From Megamerina dolium (Eukaryota; Arthropoda; Insecta; Diptera; Megamerinidae): a DNA stretch of 64,000 bases. The notes beneath the pieces were generated by a model, which was not told the origin of the DNA, did no database searches, and was given only the letters and a program-made list of their open reading frames with translations. Both the position numbers and the translations under genes were made by a program. The stretch covers positions 38,292,501-38,356,500 of the forward strand of contig OY978526.1 of the NCBI GenBank assembly GCA_963854835.1, read 5' to 3'. Below, in pieces: positions 1 to 11,800 of this stretch (position 1 is the stretch's first letter; every line of letters begins with the position of its first letter).

Positions 1-384
1 TATTTGTTATAGATTAAATTAAATAGATTAAGTATTAAATAATGATTTAATATGAACTGAAATCTTAATTGTAAGAATAACTACTATTTAGAGCTGTAGA
101 ACGGCAGGTGTATAAATAAAAAAATAAAGAAAAAAGAAAATAATAAAAAGAGCAGTTTTGCTGTTTTTTCCGCAGACCAAAACAATTTTTTAATGGTGCC
201 TAGATCCTCTGAAGATAGGCTATCAATTAAGGGGTGGCTATTGAAACTTTTTCATCCACTCACCTTAGTGTGGATGTATTGTAAATTTTCATAATGATTC
301 TTTGGTGATCAATCGAAAATATTCATAGTAAATAAAAATATATTCACTCGAAATTATTCACAGTAGCAAGTCCGTATCTTGCGC
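1..384. other. AT-rich stretch, no gene seen
   Basis: Short homopolymer runs and stop-dense frames on both strands. I see no coding pattern, RNA gene or recognisable repeat here. The sequence homologous to the second duplicated block starts at about 385. Confidence 0.6.
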
Positions 385-596
385 GTGTACCAGGCAAAAT
401 GCTCTCCTTATCATAACTTTAACATCTGATAGTCCAATTGCAATATATGCGCCCTAGCTATGCTGTGTAAACATTGTATTATTATTGACTCGAATTGAAA
501 TTCAAAGGCAGGTTTCATTTCGAATACGTTTATTTTCATCCTCTATATTCCTCTCAATTCATTTCAGTGTGTATGTACTAAATGTTTGCATTCGTC
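385..596 (+). repeat. Left edge of tandem segmental duplication, unit A
   Basis: This segment aligns by eye with 42663-42968: the shared text runs from the 'accaggcaaaatgctctcc' region to 'tcagtgtgtatgtact'. Unit A lacks an internal stretch of roughly 100 bp that unit B has. Further on, 1014-1263 aligns with 56080-56290, and the fatty acid synthase genes at 17147 and 58283 complete the pair, all in the same orientation. The last eight bases (589-596, GCATTCGT) are the left target duplication of the hAT-like element that starts at 597. Confidence 0.75.
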
Positions 597-1013
597 AGAG
601 CTGTATAAGAATAGAATCATTATGAATTCACTCACCCTTAATTCATTTAAAAGCTGCATCAACGAGGCTGCACTCTTTTGCTTCGAATTCATTAAAGAAT
701 GACAGACGAACCATTCATCTTTCTCAAAAGCTTAAAATTATCACACTTTCCCATTCAGTCAAGAGTGGGAATTGAAAAATATCAATCCCATTCTTGAAAG
801 GCTTAAAAATATGATGAATTCATTCAATATTATAATTCTTTTAAACCCTGAAATAAATTGGAAATATGATATTATTTATTACCATGAAAAGCATAACTGC
901 TTTGGAACAAAGCCCATGGTATTATTATGAAGGTAGAGCAATTACAAAAATTCCTCTTGGATGCGTCATATGTCAGAAACTGGATTTTTATAGTGTCAAG
1001 CAAGTGTTAAATT
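597..1013 (-). mobile_element. hAT-like element, right-end fragment (unit A)
   Basis: Starts with CAGAGCTGTATAAG, matching the terminal inverted repeat (CAGAGCTGTAAAAG) of the complete copy at 54115-55744. The body is the reverse complement of the right part of that copy, including the stretch about a sequence of 'atgaaaagcat' and 'catggtattattatgaagg'. The eight bases before it, GCATTCGT, recur directly after the far end of the homologous element in unit B (53517-53524), so this is the same ancestral insertion. The other end has been deleted in unit A, where the text jumps to the flank at about 1014. Confidence 0.7.
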
Positions 1014-1263
1014 TTTGTGATGTCCGTTAAAAACTCGTAAACAAATCGGAATATTACTCAAGGTTTTATGTATTCTTTTTGTGGCATCTCAAATGTACCA
1101 CGTTTTTATTACAATAATTACACATAGAAAATATCGTCCATCGTTGGCAAAACACTTTTCAATGATCTACGTAATTGAGCAATAACTCGCTAGCGCAAAG
1201 ATTCGGGCTACCTTCGCGCAGACGTAATCATTTTTGAATTGTCTCTATTATTTACTTAGTCCA
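1014..1263 (+). repeat. Duplicated flank, unit A (pairs with 56080-56290)
   Basis: From 'gtgatgtccg' to the 'gctcgct' region this matches 56080-56260 at roughly 85-90% by eye, in the same orientation. It lies between the hAT remnant and LINE scraps in both units, so it is part of the tandem duplication rather than a dispersed repeat. Confidence 0.7.
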
Positions 1264-1480
1264 CAGTAGCACCTGTTTGTAAATGTGGTCCTTCTCATGA
1301 TTTTCAGACTGACGTTGTTACTGTGAAAAACAAAGTCGTTTACTACTTTTCGCCCTCGTTCATCATAAGTCTCATTTGACATGACTCTCTTTGCACTTCA
1401 AAGAATGCTGCACTACCTGCACGCGTATTCACGCCGATTATGTGTGTTTAGGCCACCCTGGGCAAGCGCCATTTATTACC
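1264..1480 (-). mobile_element. LINE scrap, craniofacial-development-protein-2-like family
   Basis: Short pieces such as 'agcacctgtt', 'gacatgactctcttt' and 'ttcacgccgattatgt' match the better preserved relic at 56680-56940 and the fragment ending near 14100. The order of the pieces is the same as at 56680-56940, so this may be the duplicated partner. No reading frame survives. 1480-1766 is AT-rich and holds nothing I recognise. Confidence 0.4.
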
Positions 1481-1763
1481 GGCAGATGGCGCTGCTCATG
1501 CGAATTATACACCGTTTGTATGGGGACAGTGTTTTTTTTCTTCGGCGACGAATCGAGTTTCATGGCGGCTTTCTTCTTTTTTCTTATTTCTTATTTATTC
1601 TTATTTTTCTTATTTAACAATTAAAAACAATTAAAATTTATAAAATTTGGAATTTGTAAACCAAAATAATTGAAATTAACATTAAAGTAAATGTACATAT
1701 TAAAATCGTAGTAAAAACACATACAACATATTAAAAATTATAACAAATATTGTGAACAAAACA

Positions 1764-1766
<3 letters not shown>

Positions 1767-1818
<52 letters not shown>

Positions 1819-2147
1819 GCACTTAAAACCCCAAAGGGCTTTCCATTACTGTTGTGCGTCTTAAATTTTGGACAATATTAGAAGGGACCTACTTATTTTA
1901 GCCGGTTCCGAACGGCAGAACACTTGTGACACCAATTTTTCTGAGCTTTGTCACAGAGTTCTTTTAGAAGCTTTTTCATGGCAAGTTGTTACTGTCGGAA
2001 GAATTGCCAATTGCTTGCCGACAGGTGGGTACCGTTCGAAACAAAAATCTTTTCGATATAAAATTTATTATGCATCAGCCGGGGATTGAACCACGACCTA
2101 CAGATCAGAAGGCGAACACACTAACTACTGAGCTACGGCACGCACTC
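1767..2147 (-). mobile_element. tRNA-derived SINE, copy 1, with (TA)n tail
   Basis: Read on the - strand it begins with a tRNA-like head (2073-2143) carrying an A-box-like TAGCTCAGTAGTTAG and a B-box-like GGTTCAATCCC, the two internal RNA polymerase III promoter elements. A unique body follows, ending in a conserved GTGGCACTT-type tail and a (TA)n tract (about 1767-1815). An 11-bp direct repeat ACAAAACAACA flanks it (1756-1766 and 2148-2158), as expected of a LINE-mobilised SINE. The microsatellite is therefore the element's own expanded 3' tail. Related copies lie at 6880-7241, 15820-16139 and 34665-35003. Confidence 0.85.
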
Positions 2148-2158
2148 ACAAAACAACA

Positions 2159-3192
2159 TATACACGTATTAAAATTGATTGAAATGAATATTTAAAAGTT
2201 TTATCATTCGAGTTGTTCATTGAAAGCTAACAGTTTTATTAAACTAATTGTTTATTGGTCCTTCGAGCCATCGCGAAATAGTGAGCTTTGCGATAATTGA
2301 AATGTAAAATAAAAAAAAAAAATTAAAATTATTATACATTATACGAAATACATACGTTGGGGGTTATGTACACTACACGTTAAAACACATAATAAAAATA
2401 AAGTGTTGATTAAATTAAATAAAACGAATACATACAATCTGAGAAGTATATAGAACTTAATAAAAGGTGGTTGATCACATTGGCTATATACATAAAAGAA
2501 AAAAAACAAAGAAAAAGAACAAGAGTGCGGAACAAAATTAATACACAAAACAATAATAATACATAGCAATAGCTGTGGGTTTTTTTATATCTTCTTGCGC
2601 ACTAAAAACTGATTTTAGTAAATCACGCTGCAACCAGCTACCAACAATTTCCCGCAAAATTATTTTCCCGGATTACTGTAAGTTAAACCATTTCTATAAT
2701 ACTTATCTTAAAACACATTGAGAAAGGTTAATTACAGTAAGTAACTAAATTTTATGAATATAATATTATAAAGTATATGTCTCCATATATTTTATAAATA
2801 TTTCTCACTTATATACACAAATTTAAAATTTAGTGAAAGATATTTTGGTGGTTTTAACCGTTGAAGTATATGTCAATTATACTTCATTACAGAATTATAA
2901 AACTATTTACTCTCAATTGTGCACTAAATTATATAAATAGTACATATTACATTAATTGTTTCAACAATTGAGCATTTTTATCTCTTCGCATAATTAGCAC
3001 ATATATACACAGGTGGAATATAATTGTTTGACTTTAATTTTTGACCTTCTCGTGTAAAAAAGGTTATCGATTAGCTTATCGATTTGTTTATCGTAATTGC
3101 ATTTAAAGCAAATTATTCACTTACACGCACCTCAGCGGCCCAAATCAATCATTTCTTGGTTAATTCAATTCAATTCAAAATTAGTTAGTCAA
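2159..3192. other. Non-coding, probably holds the BEL/Pao 5' LTR
   Basis: Very AT-rich sequence directly upstream of the BEL/Pao gag start at 3193. A 5' LTR and primer-binding site should lie here, but I cannot place their boundaries because the partner LTR is missing at the other end (lost after about 15730). No gene seen. Confidence 0.4.
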
Positions 3193-4500
3193 TATGCCGA
3201 TCAACAGATCACCAAAAAGTAAAATTGAATCGGTTGAATTAGTGGATGAGCCCACGTCGTCTCTAGAGGCAACCCGCCGGAGAAAATTCACGAACTCGTA
3301 AGAAGAAGGCTTACGACCCATCAATGTCAAAGTTCATTTTGCTCTGAATTTGGTTCAATACCAATTAAAGATCAGACTGAATCTCACATTGAGGTCAGAC
3401 GTGAGGGCCTAGAAGATACTTGGGATCGTGTTCGCGCAGCATACGAACAAGTGTTCACAGATGACAGCAGCGAGTTACCCGACAACTTCATGGCATCTGC
3501 AAGAGCAATCTGTGTTTCAAAAGATTTTATACTTGCAAAGCTCAAATGCAAGACTTGCTCGAGACTCTGCAGCCTCAAAATCCCGCAAGTTCAAAACCCC
3601 CAAAAGAGTATCGAGAGGAACCCGCAAATTTCTCTAATATTTGCCTACAAGTTCCTGCATGTGATACTGAAGTTTTTTGTGGAGGTTATGAAGAATGGCG
3701 ATCTTTCCGTGATATGTGCACAGCGGTATACATAAATCATCCAAACCCACTTCTGCCCAAAACTATACCACCTCAGGTATAAGACTGAAGGCAAAGCGGG
3801 TGCAATCGTGAAGCACTACCTCTTAAGTGATGAAAACATTGAAAGCCCGATACGAAAATAAAAGAATCATAGTTGATGCTCAAATTAAGACTCTTTTGAA
3901 TCTGCCAATTGTCCACAGAAGACAGTGAGTGAAGTCGTCAACGACTTCAGACGACAATAAATAACTCATTGTCTATCGTAGCTTCTCAAAATGTCTCAAC
4001 AGAGAACTGGGATCCCATACTTATATATATCTGCTCGACTAAGTTACCGGAACAAGCTTTGTCGCTCTGGAAACAATCTCTGAATTTCAGAAGAGACCTA
4101 CCTCTATGGTCGGAAATGGATGAGTTCCTAAATAGCAGATATGAATTTGTAGAAAGGCTAAATTCAATTCGTCCAACAAAAACGAAAACGAATATTTCCT
4201 CATATGACTCTACTTACCATAAGCCAAACACTTCTTCGAGTAAATTCAACAATCGGGTTCAAACATTAGTCACAGAACCCAGAATATCATTCACTTATCG
4301 GCTATGCAATGTCAATCAGTCAGTAAAAAATTGCTCGAGATTCAAAAAACTTTCGGTACCCGACCGGATAAAGTTTGTTCGTGACAATAATTTCTGTGAG
4401 AACTGTCTCGCGTACAGTCACCGAAAAAATGATTGCAACAGTAACTACTGTTGTGTATACTGAAAAAGAAGCATCACTCTATGCTTCATTTGCATCCGAA
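3193..4500 (+). pseudogene. gag: BEL/Pao retrotransposon gag, decayed
   Basis: A start at 3193 opens a frame whose first residues (MPINRSPKSKIESVELVDE) match the usual beginning of BEL/Pao Gag. The frame then breaks repeatedly. Recognisable pieces follow in order: a segment with GYEEWRSFRDMCTAVYINH around 3680-3740, the matrix/capsid-like stretch around 4000-4150, and a Cys/His zinc-knuckle region at about 4290-4460 (NFCENCLAYSHRKNDC). The family's Gag packages element RNA and forms cytoplasmic particles. Several frameshifts and a truncated N-terminal region make this copy non-functional. Confidence 0.75.
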
Positions 4501-6078
4501 ATCTCAAGTGTCAATTCCAACAAATAGTAGACCTCAAAGTACTATCTCACAAATCGCCGTGGCAACTCCAACTAAACTAAATAAGAACTCGCCTCGAAGC
4601 AGTATTTCAGAAGATCAGCCATGCTCTTCAAAATGTAAAAATTGTACTCAAGTGGAGTCATTATGCTCCACTCTATCAAGCCAGGTCTTACTTCCAACTG
4701 CTATGATCTCCATAGAACATTGGGAGAAATGTTCAAAGTTCGAGCGTTAATAGACCAAGGATCACAGAGAACTTTTATCTCATCTAAAGTTCAAAAGCGA
4801 ATCCAACTTCCTACGGAACACTATTTGTTCCAAATTTCGGTAGAATAGTACAAAATTGTACACAACTCTGCTCTTTAACGTTAGTATCGTCAAAGACTAA
4901 CACAAAAATAAAAGCAAAAGCCATAGTGTTGTCACAATTAAACAAACTGCTTCCAACGTTTCGTATGAAACGTTTAAAATGGCTAGTATTTGCCAAACTC
5001 TATCTGGCTGATACAAATTGTAATATGCCAGCCCAAATAGACTTAGTTATAGGAAGTGACTTAATCCCTAAGATCTTCCTACAAGGGCTGCGCCATAGCT
5101 CATGTGGAAATCTCACTGCCCAAATACAATATTCGGCTGGATTCTCAATGGATCGATTCCCGAGAAAGTGGCATTAATCTCGACATAAGTCAATGAAGTT
5201 TCCAATAAAGATATCAATTCCCAACTAAAGCAATTTTGGGAACAAGAGGAATTTTCTGAACCTCTGAAACTTCTGAAACGCGGCACTCCAACAGTTAGTT
5301 AGTATGGAACGAAATCTCTAAAGAAATGAGACGAAAACGTCAAGTTCTGGTAACTCATTAAACGATGTTCTCCATACTGGTCTTACTCTTCAACCAGATC
5401 TAATGCTTCTCATTCTCCAATGGCGTTTATATCGTTTTGTTTTCAATGGAGATGTGCAGAAAATGTATCGACAGATTCTTCTTCACGAAAATGATTAAGA
5501 CTTCTAAAGAATTGTTTTTCGACTGTCGTTTAATGTCTTAGTTTAGGATTTCAAATTGAAAACCGTAATATTTGGTATAAATCGTGCTCCTTACTTGGAG
5601 CACGAATTATCCGATACTTGGAGCAAAATTATCCGATAGCGGCAAATGTCCTCCGTCGTCAAACTTATGTTGATGATATTCTCTCAGGAGGTCATGACAT
5701 CCAGTCCGCATGTAAAGCATTGGATCAGGTAATTCAAATTCTCGATTCCGCAGGATTGCCAATCAAAAAAATTTCTACAAATCACCGTAAAATACTCGAA
5801 GGAAGTCGGTTTTAGAGCACAATAAATATGCTAACGTTCGCAAGCCGAACTGTAGAACTGTTATCCCTCTATCCCATGAAGAGATACAGCTTGTAAAATT
5901 CCGACTAATATCAGTAACCCAGTCTCGTTACTACCCGAAAGATCGAGCTTCGCTACTCGAATCGAAGCCCATTAGCAAAAAAGAGCTCTCTTTTAGTGTT
6001 GAATCCCATGCTAGATAAAGAAGGTATTTTGAGAGTGAATGGTCGTCTTGTTCTTGAACGATACGCGGTAAGCTACAA
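4501..6078 (+). pseudogene. pol: BEL/Pao pol, protease and reverse transcriptase remnants
   Basis: A retropepsin-type motif appears around 4740-4800 (ALIDQGSQRTFISSKVQ), where BEL/Pao proteases have the L-I-D-x-G-S pattern. Conserved pol text follows at 4920-5130 (DLVIGSDLIPKI). The reverse transcriptase is reduced: a piece near 5360-5500 has in-frame stops, and the catalytic box with YVDD lies at about 5660 (QTYVDDILSGGHD). The last part before 6078 ends in the conserved stretch LRVNGRLVLERY, just before the integrase zinc-binding region. The errantivirus interrupts the gene here. The same frame resumes at 15057. Confidence 0.8.
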
Positions 6079-6082
6079 CGCG
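6079..6082. repeat. Target-site duplication CGCG, left copy
   Basis: CGCG lies directly outside the left LTR edge (6083) and recurs directly outside the right LTR edge at 15053-15056. Removing the element plus one CGCG rejoins the BEL/Pao integrase frame, which confirms the boundaries. Some insect errantiviruses (for example ZAM) are known to prefer alternating C/G targets. Confidence 0.8.
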
Positions 6083-6411
6083 AATTATAAGTTCGATACT
6101 TCGAGTTCAATAAAAAAAATTACAATTTATTAAATTTAAAGAAATGACAATGATCAACTAACTGAAAAATCTGATTTTACTACTACTTATAATATTGAAT
6201 TATCTTATTGAGCAATAAGAAATTAATACATAATGTGCAAAAATGATTGACCTAAATATTAAGCATAATTAACAAAGTTTATAGATTGCAAATAAATTCT
6301 AAATAAGAATTTTAATAAATAAGTTCACTGCTACCCGAAGTGCTTGTATAATCGCTACGCTTTGGCTTTGTTGGTGGTTGTTGTTGTTGCTCGGTGGAGT
6401 AACATGTAACT
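6083..6411 (-). repeat. Errantivirus 3' LTR
   Basis: Near-identical to 14723-15052 in the same orientation. On the - strand it starts (A)GTTACATGTTAC directly after the polypurine tract and ends TTATAATT next to the CGCG duplication. It contains a (CAA)n-type stretch near its start and an AATAAA-like motif in its T-rich/A-rich middle. Confidence 0.9.
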
Positions 6412-6857
6412 CCTCCCCCCTTAGTGTAGAGCGAAGGCCACAACGATTCTGGTGTGGCTGTAGCGGATACCTGGCTGTCTTGAGACACATAATATATTCG
6501 TATCTTTTTAGTGGCGTAAATAAAGACTAGTAGAACCGCTATACAGAGTGCGGTGATGACTGTGCCAGTGCAGATGTTTGCTGTCTCCGTGTACTTCTTT
6601 ATGTTCAGCACATTTTGTTTGTTTTGAAAACTGAATTGCTGGAGTTTTTGCAGGTTTAATATTTCCGTCACTAATTTCGCTTGCACTTGGTTGTTTGAGA
6701 GTGCTGTGAGATTTATTTGGTCCCAGTATACGGGTGGCTTATCTTCATATTCTATTCCGTTGACGTTGGCGGTGCAATTGCTATATTGGATTAGAACGGT
6801 TCCTTCTACTTCTTGCATTTGGTCTCTGCAATTAGACTTGATTAGTGTTTTTGGCAT
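6312..6857 (-). pseudogene. env: Errantivirus env, C-terminal part (downstream of SINE)
   Basis: A 181-residue open frame forming the membrane-proximal half of the envelope glycoprotein. One hydrophobic transmembrane segment lies about residues 95-118, followed by a basic cytoplasmic tail with K and R residues that runs into the LTR. Insect errantivirus Env is a class I fusion glycoprotein related to baculovirus F proteins and acts at membranes. The coding region is separated from its N-terminal half by the SINE at 6880-7241, so no full-length Env can be made from this copy. Confidence 0.8.
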
Positions 6858-6879
6858 ATTAGTAAGGAGTATAAAATTG

Positions 6880-7241
6880 GTGCCGTAGCTCAGTGGTTAG
6901 TGTGTTCGCCTTCTGATCCGTAGGTCGTGGTTCAATCCCCGACTGATGCACTACAAATTTAATATAGAAAAGATTTTTCTTTCGAACGGTACCCACCTGT
7001 CGGCAAGCAATTGGCAATTCTTCCGACAGTAACAACTTGCCATGAAAAAGCTTCTAAAAAGAAGTCTGTGGCAAAGGTCAGAAAAAGTGATGTCACAAGT
7101 GTTCTGCCGTTCGGAACCGGCTAAAATAAGTAGGTCCATTCTAATACTGTCCAAAATTTAAGACGCACAACAGTAATGGAAGAGAAGCTCGGCCAATGAG
7201 CCCTTTGGGGTTTTAAGTGCCACATATTTATTTATTTTTTT
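6880..7241 (+). mobile_element. tRNA-derived SINE, copy 2, inserted in env
   Basis: Begins with the tRNA-like head TGCCGTAGCTCAGTGGTTAG (A box) and GGTTCAATCCC (B box). The family body follows and ends in an ATTT-rich tail. A perfect 10-bp duplication TATAAAATTG (6870-6879 and 7242-7251) flanks it. It lies in the env gene of the errantivirus and so is younger than that insertion. Confidence 0.92.
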
Positions 7242-7251
7242 TATAAAATTG

Positions 7252-8325
7252 TTTTCAGGGAGACTTATGTTTTGGTTGTAACCGATATCGTTGAGGCCGA
7301 CACAGCTGGATTCGTCGTTACCTTCAGTGGTTTTTGTTTCGTCGCAATAAAACGTTTTTTCGATGCTTTGGCAGTAGCGTATTTCATTTTTATTCTATGA
7401 TATGTATGGTTTTGTTGTGATTATTTTTGTTTTATTTATGGGAAGTGGAATTATATGTAAAAATCTATTGATGTCTTTTGTAAATATTGGAATTTTAATA
7501 TTAAATATGATATTGGTGTTATTGTAATAGGCTTGAAGGCCTAGTAGTTCGTACAATTGTTCATAAGAATTTACTTCAATTGATTGTTTTGAAAAATTTT
7601 TGAAACATACAAAAGTTCTTCGTGGTTAAGTATAAATTTTGATATAATATTCAGTTTTGCAAGTAGTACTGAGTCTGCTATATTAGATAAGTGGTTACTT
7701 AATAAGTCTATATTGTAATTAATTAGATTTATATGTTGTATATCAGTAATAATATCGTTATTTTTTCTAATACTATTGCTTTCAATTTCTATGTTTCTGT
7801 TCAGAATTTTCTCTATGTTGTCTTGTTGTGTGTTGATGTGGTCTGTAATGTTTTTAAGTCTTTGAATCATTTGAGTGTTGATTGTGTTTTGTTCCATTAG
7901 AGTGTTTTCAATGTTTTCTTCATTAGATTGCAATTTTTCAATTTGAGAGTTTATTTGGATTGCGTCAGTGTTGTCCATGTTTCCTGTTATGATTTTAACT
8001 ACTGTTCCTAGTCCGTTAATAAGTCCGCGCCGTGTTCTTCTTATTGGGGAGATGGTTTCTAATTTAGTTCTGAGCACGTTAAGTTTTAATTTGGTTATTC
8101 CAATTGAGCTATTTACGGTATGTCCTATTTCGAGTTCATCAACGGCTTTTGAGATTCTATAGATTGCTTTGTCATATTCGGCTAGGTTTACTATATGTAT
8201 GAGGTTGTTATGTCTGTCTATTGTTCGTGCAGGTCCTAGGTCGAATTTAAGAAGTCCCTGGTTATCATTTAGGTTTCTAATGATTATTTCGTTAGCCTTT
8301 GAAATGTGTGCTCTGTAAGAGAAAT
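7252..8325 (-). pseudogene. env: Errantivirus env, N-terminal and fusion-peptide part
   Basis: The surface-subunit end and the start of the transmembrane subunit are recognisable. A furin-type basic cleavage site (RTRR) is followed by a glycine-rich fusion-peptide-like stretch (GLINGLGTVVK) at about 8020-7985. A long Asn/Gln/Ile-rich helical region down to about 7571 is consistent with the heptad region of F-like envelope proteins. The upstream part (8320-8080) has the usual Env text, though reading is broken in places. It ends at the SINE. Non-functional as it stands. Confidence 0.8.
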
Positions 8326-8332
8326 GGTGTCT

Positions 8333-9768
8333 TTAGGTGAATTTGCGTTTTTTCATGATTCTGCCTTTATGGAGTTTTTTATTGTCTGATGTAATGATAG
8401 TGATTTTGTTATTCTTCTGAACTTTGTGTTTACTAAATCTGGGTGTAATTTTATTTCTCCTGCATTCACGCCTGAAAATAGTTATGTTCTCTTCTAAGTC
8501 TTTCGGGTCTTCCCTAGATAAATTTAATTTATCAATGTTTCGATGGATAAGAGCTTCAATTTTATTTTTTATTATTGGGAATATCTTTTCTTTATACTCA
8601 TTTAGCTTGACAAGATATTCGTGTTCATTATTGAATGCGATAGTAGTATTCAATTCATGGGGTTTCCCTGTGAAAAGTTCGAATGGAGTGTGTTTTGTGG
8701 TTGAGTGTATTGAGTTATTGTATGTAATAAGTGTTTCTTGGAATATGTCTTCGTGTTCGGCTGGTAAGTTTGCTTCCTTCTTTGCAGTAAGGATAATTCT
8801 GTATATCTCTGTTAAAGTAGATTGTAGTCTTTCAACAGGTGCGTTGCTGCTGGTTTGTTGAAACGACATTATATGAAGCTCGATTTGATATTACGAACAA
8901 AAATCTTTGAATATGTTTGCTGTAAATTCTACGCCTTGGTCGCAAACTACCTTCTTGGGTATACCATGCTGTGCTATGAAATCTTTGAAAGCCCTAAGTA
9001 GTGGTGATTTATGCTATAAATGTCTATATGGACGATGTCTAATGGTTTATTGGGTATTTCTGTTTTTTGATAAGCTAATTTTTGTGGGTTCCTGTCGTAT
9101 TTTAAGGTATTGCATTTTTCGCAATTATTAATTGTCTGTGTTATTTTATTTTTCATAAATGGGAAATAATATTCTCTTTTTAAATGGAGATATGATACAT
9201 CAATTCCTCTATGATTTGATCTATTGTGATAGTCTCTTATGATATTTTCCTGTTCGTCGGCATCTGTCACGTCTGTAAGGATATTTGTGCATCTTATTAT
9301 GGGGAAAAGTCGACTGTTTGAAAAGAATTGGGAGTATGAGGATTGTACTAATGCGAAAGTGTTGTCGTCTGTATAGATTGCTGTGAGTTTGTTGGGGGCT
9401 AGATATGTTTTGAGTATGTTTGTTATTTCTTCTTCTGTAAAATTTGGCTGTTTGATAATTCGCCTTTGCTTATTTCTAAATGGAAGAGTTACAGTTGTGT
9501 TGGGAGGATCTGTGGATACTTCTAGGATGACTTGAAGGTTGAAATCATTTAAGGGTCTTTCTGAAATTGCTATTCCATTGTCTAGGTTTTCTTCCGCAGA
9601 GTGGACTGTTGACCCAGAAGTGGCGTTTTCCGTATTTGCATCATTTAGATTTACTTCGATTGGATTATCGTGGGGGTCGTTAATTTTTGCTCTACTGAGG
9701 GCATCTGCATTGGAATTCAATTTACCTTTTTTATAGACGATTTCATAATCGAATTCCTCAAGTTTCAA
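8333..9768 (-). pseudogene. pol: Errantivirus integrase, with core deletion
   Basis: 9768-8974 carries the end of RNase H and tether (KGKLNSNADALSRA) and the integrase zinc-binding region (H-x3-H near residues 190-200, then CEKC). It then enters the catalytic core with the first Asp in VHIDIYSI. Text expected in the middle of the core is missing around 8975, and the frame shifts. 8869-8333 resumes with the distal core and the C-terminal region (RLQSTLTEIYRI and HTPFELFTGKPHE are diagnostic of this group). Integrase inserts the cDNA into the chromosome; this copy cannot, because the core is deleted. Confidence 0.85.
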
Positions 9769-9775
9769 TCTCCAT

Positions 9776-11065
9776 CTAACTAATTTGGAAATTTGGTTCT
9801 TTGAGGCTCATTAGCCAAGTTAGAGGTCTATGGTCTGTGACTATTTGAAATTTGTGGCCATAAAGATATGGTCGAAAATATTTGGTTGCCCAAACAATTG
9901 CTAATAATTCTTTTTCTATTATTGAATACTTTATCTCAGATTCTGATAACGTACGACTGGCGTAACATATGGGTTTATCACTTCCTATACGACATTGGTA
10001 TAATATTGCGCCGAGAGCGAAGTTACTTACATCCGTTGTTAATATGAATGGTTTGGTGAAGTCTGGGTATTGCAAAATTTGGTCATTTGTTAGAATATTC
10101 TTACTTACATATTTGAAAGGTTTTAATGTAATTATCGTTTAGATTAACTGTTCTACCTTTTTTTAGGCATTCTGTGAGGGGCTTCGTTAATTTTGCAAAG
10201 TCTTTTATAAATTTGCGATAATATCCAAGAAGACGTAAAAATCCTTTTATTTCTTTTTGTGTGCGGGGAATTGGATAATTTTGAATGCATTGATATTTCT
10301 TTTTTTAAAAATTCTGATTTATCAAGTTGTATTTTAAAGTTAGAAGTTTCCAATTTTTCAAATACAAGGCCTAGGTTTAAAATGTGTTCTTGTAGTGAGG
10401 TTGAGAAGATGATGATGTCATCTAGATAAACTAGGCAGACTTTACCAACAAGATCTTTTAAAACGTTGTCCATGACACGTTGGAAAGTTGAAGGGGCATT
10501 CTTTAGACCGAAGGGCATCCTGATGAACTCATAGTATCCTAATTCGACTGTGAAGGCCGTTTTTGGTATGTCCTTTGGATTCATTTCAATTTGATGGAAT
10601 CCACTGGCAAGGTCGAGGGTTGAAAAGTACATACATTTTCCTAATTTGTCTAATATGTCACTTATATTAGGTAAAGGATATCTATCTGAAATGGTTTTTT
10701 CGTTAAGTTTCCTGTAGTCTATTACGAACCTCCATTTCTGTTTTCCGCTAGCATCAATTTTTTTTTGGAACGATCCATACTGGTGAGCTCCATGGCGAAA
10801 AGCTATGTCTAATAATACCTTGTTCTAGCATTTTCGTTATTTGACGTTTGACTTCTTCTTTGTGTACAAAAGGGTATCTGTATGATTTGGTATGAATGGG
10901 TATATCGTCTACTGTGGAAATTTTGTGTTTTACCTCATTGGCGAAGGTCAGATTTTGGCCTTCCCTGCAGAAAACTTTTTCGAATCTTTTGCATAGTTTC
11001 AGCAGTGCCGTTTTTTCTTCAGAATTTCTGTGATCTGTTCTTAATAATTCTGAGAGATCTAACAT
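9776..11065 (-). pseudogene. pol: Errantivirus reverse transcriptase and RNase H, frame-broken
   Basis: 11065-10754 is the fingers region ([13 protein letters not shown]). It ends at a run of A on the coding strand around 10755-10765, where the frame shifts. 10632-10153 holds the palm with [15 protein letters not shown] (first catalytic Asp) and the VYLDDIIIF box (second and third Asp). After about 10300 a stretch of the connection is missing and the frame shifts again. 10075-9776 is RNase H (LTTDVSNFALGAIL, YSIIEKELLAIV). The enzyme converts element RNA to cDNA. All catalytic boxes survive but are spread over three frames. Confidence 0.88.
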
Positions 11066-11316
11066 TTTACCTGTATCGTTATTGGTAGTGTCGAAGTTAT
11101 TAAGTTCGGCTTGGTGTTGAGATAGGTCTGGGTTTATCTCAAGGCAATTTACTTCAATGAAATTAGTGGAGTTGTAGATTTGAGTTTTGATTGGTTGTTC
11201 TAGGAAGAATATTTGTTCTGAATCGGATATGTTAGTAATTGCTACTAGGGTGTGCCAGTCTTTTGCCTGGTAAATACCATCAGATATATAAAGGAATGAA
11301 TTTATGTTTATTGAAT

Positions 11317-11800
11317 TTATAAAGATGTCGCCTTTTTCTGTATCTTCGCTGGTATTGTGTGTTTTCCGGACGGGAGGTTTGGTTTATATTTAAGGTTAAT
11401 TGAACAGGTTTTTGTTTGAAGTACTTTGTTTTCTAGGTCTATATTTGAACATATACGGGTGAGTGCATTTATGCCTAGAAGTCCGTCGAAATAGCTGTGA
11501 AATTTAAATAGCAGAAAATCTAAACATCCGTCTTGATTGAATTCACTAAATGTTCGTAATGTAACTTTTTGATTTAAGTTGTATGTGTTTAGAACTGTTT
11601 TTATTGTCACTGGTTGACAATTTTCTTTATCGGTGGGTTTTATGTATTTGGGGTTAATAAAAGAAAACGAAGATCATGTATCGATCAAAAATTTTAATGG
11701 TTTACCAAATGGTGATGAGATTTCAATATAGGGTAGCCAATCTCCGTGTCTATTTTTGTTTATGTGTCCTGTCGGTTCGTCGAGGCTGACACACGAAAAT
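11317..11800 (-). pseudogene. pol: Errantivirus protease region, decayed
   Basis: 11610-11317 is an open frame of 97 codons with the typical errantivirus protease C-terminal text (DGLLGINALTRI). The N-terminal part with the active site should lie near 11700-11650 and is preceded by stops. The region 11800-12140 links gag to pol and holds an Asn/Gln-rich low-complexity stretch. Confidence 0.65.

Noticed and set aside
2073..2143. tRNA gene on the - strand
   Set aside because: The A and B boxes belong to a SINE head; a tRNA cloverleaf with a paired acceptor stem cannot be completed, and the sequence is repeated with a SINE body at three other places.
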